NCBI GenBank assembly: GCA_026936325.1
Contig: JAPTHN010000116.1
Location: forward strand, 205,937-269,936
Origin: Platynereis dumerilii
Taxonomy: Eukaryota > Annelida > Polychaeta > Phyllodocida > Nereididae
Direction of reading: 5' to 3'
DNA length: 64,000 nt
The notes beneath the pieces were generated by a model that did no database searches, was not told where the DNA came from, and worked only from the letters and a program-made list of their open reading frames with translations. The position numbers and the translations under genes were made by a program. Within the stretch, counting starts at the first letter, position 1, and each line of letters starts with the position of its first letter. This document shows positions 61,101 through 64,000 of this stretch, one piece after another.

Positions 61101-61460
61101 TCAGTCTCGTATGTACATACCATAAATAAGTTAATGAGGTTGTTTGCTGTTTGATATATGTGCTGAATCAGCCTAAATGAACTGATAATTGACAAAAACA
61201 ATCATAAAATATTTTTCAGCCAGGGACATTACAAGACCAATTTGAATACAAGGTTGAATATTATAGTAATGTATTTTACAAGGCTAACCCAATCAGCCAA
61301 GCTGTTTTCCATTGATTTTACCCAAAGAGCCTAAAAATAAATAAAAGGAATCGCTGCTTTCAAGAAAGAAATATATTTATTAAAGTTACTTACCTGATGA
61401 ATTAAAGTCAAATAAAATCACCAAAGACAAAAATATAGTTGCAGCAAAGTTATTTGACAT
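33838..61460 (-). CDS. Transmembrane receptor with two C-type lectin domains, 8 exons, 470 residues
   Basis: Exons (minus): 61460-61394, 58771-58445, 54103-54008, 52541-52311, 49008-48868, 39880-39707, 35013-34938, 34138-33838; 1413 bp, all GT/AG, phases 1 throughout until phase 2 after exon 7. Residues 1-22 form the signal peptide. CTLD1 spans about 25-162; it has the cysteines and the W-G core but no EPN or WND. CTLD2 spans about 166-286 with EPN at 254-256, WND at 272-274 and the closing CEG, so calcium-dependent mannose-type binding is predicted. A Thr/Ser/Pro stalk spans 288-345 and the transmembrane helix 346-369. The 100-residue tail starts with a CRCRCR cluster and holds two YxN motifs (YDN, YMN), possible Grb2-type sites if phosphorylated. 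The likely role is a cell-surface pattern receptor. The introns are loaded with mobile DNA. Confidence 0.88.
34396..34900 (-). mobile_element. Fold-back MITE, CATATTGCA family, copy 2
   Basis: Inverted relative to 16905-17390: CGTGACCACTATGCTAGAGC at the left, repeated CATATTGCATGG / GTGCAATATGAG words, A/T homopolymers, the hairpin around CGGGCTGCGCCCTCG, and CATGCCGTATTTGTATAATA at the right. In intron 7 of the lectin gene. Confidence 0.78.
34938..35013 (-). CDS. Lectin receptor exon 7: transmembrane helix
   Basis: Acceptor ATTTCAG; VTILASLLGLVFVMATGLA then IFYAV, a continuous hydrophobic helix; donor TACA|GTAAGT, phase 2. Confidence 0.86.
35116..39357. mobile_element. 4.2 kb GTCAGGTC transposon with internal satellite array, copy 2
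   Basis: TA at 35114-35115 and 39358-39359 flank the inverted ends GTCAGGTCTCTTA. The long arms (about 1.4-1.6 kb) are partly palindromic blocks containing TTTCCATGGCAAC and ATGGCCGCC. The centre (about 36590-37610) is five or six units of the same satellite as in 17427-21590, in opposite orientation. No transposase. In intron 6 of the lectin gene. Confidence 0.85.
36590..37610. repeat. Tandem satellite, about 190 bp x 5
   Basis: Units contain TTGGTTAGGAATGATTTAT, GTGTTTCCGAGGAGATTTT, ATTTATTTAGCTCTTG and AAATGAAAGCTGACAT, the inverse of the array words at 18283-20870. Confidence 0.85.
39707..39880 (-). CDS. Lectin receptor exon 6: Thr/Ser/Pro stalk
   Basis: Acceptor TTTTCTTGACAG; 58 residues rich in T, S and P (for example TLTPIPPTATSDTTT), expected to be O-glycosylated; donor CAGC|GTGAGT. 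Confidence 0.83.
40341..43495 (+). mobile_element. Rex1/Babar-like LINE, 5' truncated, split by a DNA transposon
   Basis: The RT frame opens near 40341 (LPDGLSPHLLINYASQ) with NDYRPVALT, IDYSSAFNTIIP and GAPQGCVLSPMLYSIFTY, is cut at 40956, and resumes at 42606 with KFADDTTV and WCAANNLTLNVAKTKE. One frame change lies near 43040, after which the typical end (SHLFAFLPSGKRLRTF, SFYPSAVRIFNNM) is read to 43313. The 3' tail ends with AATAAAAATCTATCTATC. Not functional. Confidence 0.87.
40957..42603. mobile_element. Tc1-type non-autonomous transposon inside the LINE
   Basis: CAGTGGGGTGCGAAAGTTTG at both ends with TA at 40955-40956 and 42604-42605. Inverted arms extend about 330 bp, and the subterminal GTTTGGGCACCCCTACAG is also inverted. 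No transposase frame found. Removing it restores the LINE frame (IFTY then DCVAMYG). Confidence 0.93.
43803..44165. repeat. Unclassified dispersed repeat, copy 2
   Basis: Inverted relative of 7551-7945 (GACCGCTGTTTCATTGCC, CTTTTTCCAGCCTTGACAGA, AAAATTGGAACTATTTC). About 70-75 percent similar by eye. Confidence 0.45.
44210..45672. mobile_element. TIR element starting CACAG(T/C)GAGCTTGAAC
   Basis: The left CACAGTGAGCTTGAACAAAC and right inverse (GTTTGTTCAAGCTCGCTGTG) continue as matching arms of about 190 bp (AACCCCAA, ATTGACCAAGAAAACGATTA, GGTGTGATAAAT). No transposase. Target duplication not clear. Confidence 0.75.
45673..46548. other. Intronic non-coding DNA with CAGCTGG words
   Basis: From 45850 to 46085 CAGCTGG, CCAGCTGG and GCTGGC recur about ten times in both orientations, probably another decayed fold-back repeat. 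Otherwise nothing is seen. Confidence 0.4.
46549..48320. mobile_element. 1.77 kb transposon with a dispersed 15-mer
   Basis: A perfect 28-bp inverted end begins CACTGAAATTCACTAATGGG, flanked by TATA (46545-46548, 48321-48324). GGTAACGTATGTATC occurs on the plus strand at 47113, 47567, 47582, 47742, 47932 and 48126, and a 14/15 match lies inverted at 46749. No transposase frame recognised. In intron 5 of the lectin gene. Confidence 0.85.
48868..49008 (-). CDS. Lectin receptor exon 5: sugar-binding end of CTLD2
   Basis: Acceptor AATTTGCAG; TNWKYNEPN, ERCMVM, GKWNDDWC, LVLCEG; donor GGAG|GTGGGT. A second GT (GTAATG) 6 bp further on could be used instead. Confidence 0.9.
49148..49344. mobile_element. 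hAT-type MITE, G/C-homopolymer rich
   Basis: CAGTGGCGT at both ends inverted, with 8-bp target duplication TAGTTAAG at 49140-49147 and 49345-49352. The body is mostly runs of G or C of 6-9 bases. Confidence 0.92.
49390..49735 (+). mobile_element. tRNA-derived SINE, second family
   Basis: The head GGTGCCATGGCCTAGTGGAT with box A-like TGGCCTAGTGG and a weak box B (GCAGACTCGACTCCC) is followed by a body of about 280 bp. The 3' end is unclear. Not related to 22270-22480 beyond the tRNA-like head. Confidence 0.65.
50119..50806. mobile_element. ATATTGGAT fold-back element, copy 2
   Basis: Left: GTCAGCCAATCACAAGCGAG and three AAGTTATATTGGATCC repeats. Right: a hairpin (AAAAGTTATATTGG around ATTCGGCTGCGCCTCA) and TCCAATTATACTCTATATTG to CCATCCAATATTTATATAAT. 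It also carries a cluster of TGACGTCA-like sites at 50310-50425. Confidence 0.7.
50310..50425. promoter_or_regulatory. Cluster of CRE-like TGACGTCA sites
   Basis: GTGACGTCACC, TGATGTCATAA, TGACATCACAA, TGACGTCATG and GTGACGTCACC lie within about 115 bp. They match the CREB/ATF palindrome or one-base variants. They lie within a MITE, so function is unproven. Confidence 0.45.
51532..51845 (-). pseudogene. Broken copy of lectin exon 4 end, split by a MITE
   Basis: After leaving out 51576-51789, about 95 bp match the 3' end of exon 4 including the GTAAGT donor (CCTCTCCACTG, CCCAATGTGTA, ATCAGATATTGCTCAT on the plus strand). In frame it would read EQYLIDE then a stop, with two further stops. Probably a local duplication that decayed. 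Confidence 0.8.
51576..51789. mobile_element. 214-bp TA-target MITE
   Basis: The end CCGTAGAACGGGGTGACTTT and its inverse, flanked by TA at 51574-51575 and 51790-51791. The inverted arms are about 88 bp with few mismatches. The word GGGGTGACTTTGAAC is present twice in each arm. Confidence 0.95.
51890..52297. repeat. Fold-back repeat with hairpins and A-rich core
   Basis: The left hairpin GGTCAATAACACAGGTGTTA with inverse copies, an A-rich core (52065-52160), and the right hairpin around GTCAATATCAGG / CCTGATATTGAC with CCGAAGTCCACA. The design is similar to the CATATTGCA family but with different words. Abuts exon 4 of the lectin gene. Confidence 0.55.
52311..52541 (-). CDS. Lectin receptor exon 4: N-terminal part of CTLD2
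   Basis: Acceptor TTGCAG, then DPCWYYLGQKC, TWFEARMHC, LGGDLYFM to KWQWRG; donor GAGAG|GTAAGG. Its last 90 bp recur as a broken copy at 51532-51845. Confidence 0.9.
52542..54007. other. Lectin intron 3, no further exon seen
   Basis: Contains a diverged TTAA-type MITE at 52650-52958 and AT-rich DNA. Open frames at 53507-53919 show no family signature. Confidence 0.5.
52650..52958. mobile_element. TTAA-type MITE, diverged copy 2
   Basis: Shares TTTTAAATTAAAAATCAGAT-like, ATCAGATGCATAAT, GACAAATCATC and GAAGTGCCA blocks with 26268-26578. The right end reads CACAGTGCAACAGTCCACTT, and the left end is worn. Confidence 0.7.
54008..54103 (-). CDS. Lectin receptor exon 3: C-terminal third of CTLD1
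   Basis: A 96-bp exon found because exon 2 lacked the last cysteines: acceptor TTTTCGATTCCAG, then GKCGTYHPKNLQFGASHC and YFLCRF, donor TTTG|GTGAGT. Both phases are 1, so it fits between exons 2 and 4 and completes the fold. Confidence 0.85.
54104..55171. other. Lectin intron 2, non-coding part
   Basis: No exon or inverted-end element could be supported here. GATTTGCAAATC near 54830 is a small palindrome. Confidence 0.4.
55172..57716 (-). mobile_element. LINE fragment, clade unresolved, split by a MITE
   Basis: Minus strand: an RT palm region at about 57716-57250 (DNIRQGGGILVLSVIMYAVL, RLLWMDDVAFIS, KYRIKFGDEKS), an insertion at 56204-57250, then continuation (LSPMKLQECEKYKYLG) and a C-terminal region at 56103-55228 with CKNCRNGLETQEHILEC, a cysteine/histidine motif. 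The catalytic dyad reads MDD. A frame change lies near 56100. The 3' end has an AAG-repeat tail at about 55172-55190. Closest in style to R4-type or related LINEs, but I cannot assign it. Confidence 0.75.
56204..57250. mobile_element. 1.05 kb MITE with TTAG target duplication
   Basis: GGCAGATTTCACGAAAA and its inverse at the ends, with TTAG at 56200-56203 and 57251-57254. Words TTACATTAGC / GCTAATGTAAC recur five or more times inside in both orientations. No transposase. Removing it joins the LINE frame (EFTL to SPMKL). Confidence 0.87.
57985..58297. mobile_element. 313-bp TA-target MITE
   Basis: The ends CACTCTTAACAAAAAGG and inverse (right arm CTTTTGCGTTAGGAGTG), flanked by TA (57983-57984, 58298-58299). 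Repeated GGAACC / GGTTCC words inside. In lectin intron 2, just past exon 2. Confidence 0.87.
58445..58771 (-). CDS. Lectin receptor exon 2: N-terminal two thirds of CTLD1
   Basis: Acceptor TTTTTTTCTTCAG; DGCNNFC, CYYVFKFEKTWSK, QAWLGSQ; donor GACG|GTAAGG. The acceptor region has been tandemly copied upstream (58772-59036). Confidence 0.9.
58772..59036 (-). repeat. Minisatellite derived from the exon 2 acceptor
   Basis: Four imperfect units of about 60 bp, each holding GTTGCAG(C/T)CATCT(T)GAA followed by an A run, ATTCAGATC and a T-rich part. The parent is the acceptor and first bases of exon 2 (GTTGCAGCCATCTGAAGAAA at 58761). On the minus strand several units keep a pyrimidine tract with AG. 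Confidence 0.8.
59037..60802. other. Lectin intron 1, no exon seen
   Basis: Contains an inverted pair ATAGCCAGTATGCTGT (59566 and, inverted, near 59752-59767), perhaps a 200-bp MITE. Nothing else is supported. Confidence 0.45.
60803..61062. mobile_element. 260-bp hAT-type MITE with CRE-like sites
   Basis: CATAGAAATACATAGAACGG and its near-inverse at the ends, 8-bp target duplication GGATAAAC (60795-60802, 61063-61070). Inside lie ATGACGTCACA, TGTGATGTCATG, GTGACATCACA and ATGACGTCACG, plus inverted CCAAATCCGCCATATTGGAA / TTCCAAGATGGTGGATTTGG. Confidence 0.92.
61394..61460 (-). CDS. Lectin receptor exon 1: signal peptide
   Basis: ATG at 61458-61460 begins MSNNFAATIFLSLVILF, a clear hydrophobic signal; ends TCATCAG|GTAAGT, phase 1. 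Confidence 0.88.
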
Positions 61461-61981
61461 GGTTGCAGGTTTATCCTCAATCCAAGATGAAACCAAGTTG
61501 CAGTGAGTTTTACCATCTTACTGTATCAGTAAATGTGGCTTAGATGCATTGAGATAACATCTAACTATATAATTGTGGTAAAATTGAGCTAGTGGTAGAT
61601 ACATGAGTCATGTAAAATCCAGAGTACATAAAATGCTACATTGTTTGACAATGCAGATGCAAGGCGACCTATGAGAACATGGTATCTTACAAAGGAGGGA
61701 AAATTGTCATGCATTTTTCTTAGTAGGTTAAATTGCATATCTTCAATATATGAGTGTGTGAGTTTGGCGCAGTTTAATTTTAATTCTTGCAAATGGCCAC
61801 TATCATACAGCTACAATGTATATGAATGAATTTTCAGGGTCCACTGGTCCATACGATTTAATGGCATTGTTCATGCAACAATGAGGACAGCAATATTATT
61901 GTACAATGTACACAATGGTGATTACCTCCAAGTTACCAAGCGAATTTGGACTGTATATATTTAATGTACAAGCATAAGTTA

Positions 61982-62311
61982 GGGGGAACCGGGGCACATC
62001 GGGACACTTCAAATGCACATCTAATAATTTTACTCGCTGCTGAAAATACTGAGCTTCTCAGAAGTTTGCATGAATATGCAAAGTTTTTCCAGCATGTCAA
62101 AATTCAAATTATGCAGGGCCAAGTTTAAGGTGCTGCAGCTCATCACTGCCTGCAGTTAGAAATATGAAATCACACCACAATATGCGCTTATATGTGAACT
62201 GTAAACGTGCAAAAAATAAAATCCCTGAGTTTAGTAGAAGTACTTGATCCTTGAAGAATTAGCATAGATCCGTGCTCTGTCCCGATTCACTCCAGTGTCC
62301 CTATTCACCCC
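61982..62311. mobile_element. GGGG-type TA-target MITE
   Basis: The left GGGGGAACCGGGGCACATCG and right (minus) GGGGTGAATAGGGACACTGG are related, with CGGGACA in both arms. TA lies next to each end. No coding content. Confidence 0.65.
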
Positions 62312-62394
62312 ATATTACGGTACAGTCTAAGTTGTATGATCATCCATCCCCCTCTTTGTGGGGGGGGGGGGATGCATCCCCCCCCCATGATCTA

Positions 62395-62979
62395 GGGGAG
62401 ACCGGGGTAGGTTGTTCCATTTTTTGTGTCAGGCTGATTCTCTGAAAAACCAAAGCTTAGGCCTAATCATGTAATGAAAATCAGACATCAAAATATAGTA
62501 TGTTGGCCAGAACAACCAAAGTTCCAGGGCAGTCCAACCATTGGAACGATCACGGTAGACGTTTGAAAAAAGTCTGACCTGGTCAAGTGGCACAACTTGC
62601 CCGAGTGCCGGGGTAAGTTGTGCCACATGACAGGGTAAGTTGTTTCGCTTAATTTATTCCAGAAAACCTTGTATTTCGCCTGCGTCTTCAGACAGATCAT
62701 TTGTATCATGCTTTTAACTTATGGCTGATATGTTACGTGAAACTGATAAAACATTTATGAGCCATTTTATGCAAAAATTAAAAATGCTGCAAAAACTAGA
62801 ATTATTTATTGATTAGAGGGTGGTATAATTTTTTTAACACATGTTCCTTTCAGTGTAAGTTATTGCACAACATGTTTAGGCCTTGCATAAAATAAAGACC
62901 AGGAAAGATGAATAAAAAATTTAATCCTATGTCATACCATTAGCACAACTCAACCAATCAAAACAACACTACTTACCCC
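62395..62979. mobile_element. GGGTAAGTTGT-word MITE
   Basis: Left GGGGAGACCGGGGTAGGTTG after a TA; internal CCGGGGTAAGTTGTGCCACA and AGGGTAAGTTGTTTCGCTT near 62610-62650 with inverse CACAACTTGCCC; right end ACTACTTACCCC. The right boundary is uncertain. Confidence 0.5.
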
Positions 62980-64000
62980 AAATTGACTTTCGGGATAAAA
63001 CTGGTTGTCAAAAATAAACAAACAAAGCAAAATTAAATCTAACAACACAAATGTCTAGATATACTTCCTAACTCCATCCTACAAGAGGGACATCATCTCA
63101 TTACAAATGCCAAATGACTGTGCAACAAGAATGTCTGTCCTCAGCACTTTTAGTTTTCAGCAGCAAAATTGCATTTGTAAGTGTAACTTTTCATACCATT
63201 ATTTTCATGACATCGGACAAAGATTTCAGTGGTTCAACTTTTTATTCCAAAGTTATTCGCAAAGTCACACATATTACGAGAGCGAGAGGTTCACTAAAAC
63301 AAAACAAAATACAAATAATTAATACATGTATACAAAATAATAATAATTAATAATCATTAACCAATAATATACTAAGTTTTAAGAATATTTTAAGAATAAA
63401 TTCTCATTTTAAGATTTATGATCATTTAGGATACATTCTATTAATTGATACTTTAAGAATAATTACTCAAATAAGTAATATCTTAAGAATGAATGAGTTG
63501 TGATTTAAACCTGATCAGCACCAGTGAGGGCTATTTATAGGCATAAAACATCTTAAGAAGTAAGGTAAGTAACTTAGAAGTAAAGTAAGTAACTTAATAT
63601 TAAAGTAACATATAAGATATAAGATAGCCTAAGCATAAGATTACTTGAACTGTAAGTGTTACAAGTTTTATGAAATACACAAAATAATTGTAAAATAAGA
63701 ATTAACACCACAAAAGTTAATGAACTATAAAACATAAAAGTAAACTAGTATACTAAATTGCACAGCAATTTAAAGGAAGAACTTCCCTTCCCTTTCAATC
63801 CCTTCCTTTCCTTTCGATCATTTCCCTTCCTTTCTGTTGCCGTACGTTGGATTCCTTTCCCTGGCATTGATGAGTCTGTTTTGGTTGGCCAAGAGCCATA
63901 GTTGGTACTTCGAGCTGACTTGCAATAGTGCAAGGAACTACACAAACAGTGGCACTTACAAAATCATACATTTCTTAGCATGGAGGGCTTTTGTGGGCAA

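Larger units (their letters stand above)
61461..64000. other. Upstream of the lectin gene, no gene seen
   Basis: Promoter and 5' UTR of the receptor should begin near 61461, but no TATA box is clear. Two GGGG-type MITEs (61982-62311, 62395-62979), a G12/C9 palindrome at 62360-62386, AT-rich simple DNA with TTAAGAAT and AAGTAAGTAACTTA words (63340-63680) and a CCTTT pyrimidine tract (63780-63835) fill the rest. Confidence 0.5.

Overview
Eukaryotic genomic DNA, AT-rich, intron-rich and packed with transposable elements. The gene content (two-domain C-type lectin receptor, PAN/apple-like secreted proteins) and the repeats (CR1-, L2-, Rex1- and Tx1-like LINEs, tRNA-derived SINEs, many TA-target MITEs) suggest a marine invertebrate, perhaps a non-vertebrate deuterostome. 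The species cannot be named from the sequence alone. No tRNA, rRNA, CRISPR or prokaryotic gene was seen, and no LTR, Polinton or other virus-like element was recognised.

Three host genes could be assembled exon by exon, all on the minus strand. (1) A receptor of 470 residues in eight exons (61460 down to 33838): signal peptide, two C-type lectin domains, Thr/Ser/Pro-rich stalk, one transmembrane segment, cytoplasmic tail. The second lectin domain keeps the EPN and WND sugar/calcium motifs; the first does not. (2, 3) Tandem paralogues A (31279-28973) and B (22840-11907), each four exons and 261 residues with the same exon lengths: signal peptide, PAN/apple-like domain and a C-terminal domain I cannot name. 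The duplication includes upstream sequence. Later insertions differ between copies, so each copy serves as an empty-site control for the other.

Layout: 1-4894 a CR1-like LINE on the minus strand whose ORF1 joins an SGNH hydrolase, a NADAR domain and two CCHC knuckles, split by a 1.5 kb MITE; 4895-6275 an L2-like LINE fragment; 6276-7350 repeat ends and a GATA microsatellite; 7550-11904 repeats and a Tx1-like LINE end; 11907-22840 gene B, with a huge TE-filled first intron; 23945-28059 MITEs and a 1.2 kb palindrome; 28973-31279 gene A; 33838-61460 the lectin receptor, whose introns hold a Rex1-like LINE, an unclassified LINE, a 4.2 kb satellite-bearing transposon and many MITEs; 61461-64000 MITEs and simple AT-rich DNA.

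The strongest leads are the NADAR-bearing LINE ORF1, its ORF2 lying in the same frame behind a single TAG, two 4.2 kb DNA transposons that carry about 195-bp satellite arrays, a transposon with a repeated 15-mer, and a tandemly amplified splice acceptor.
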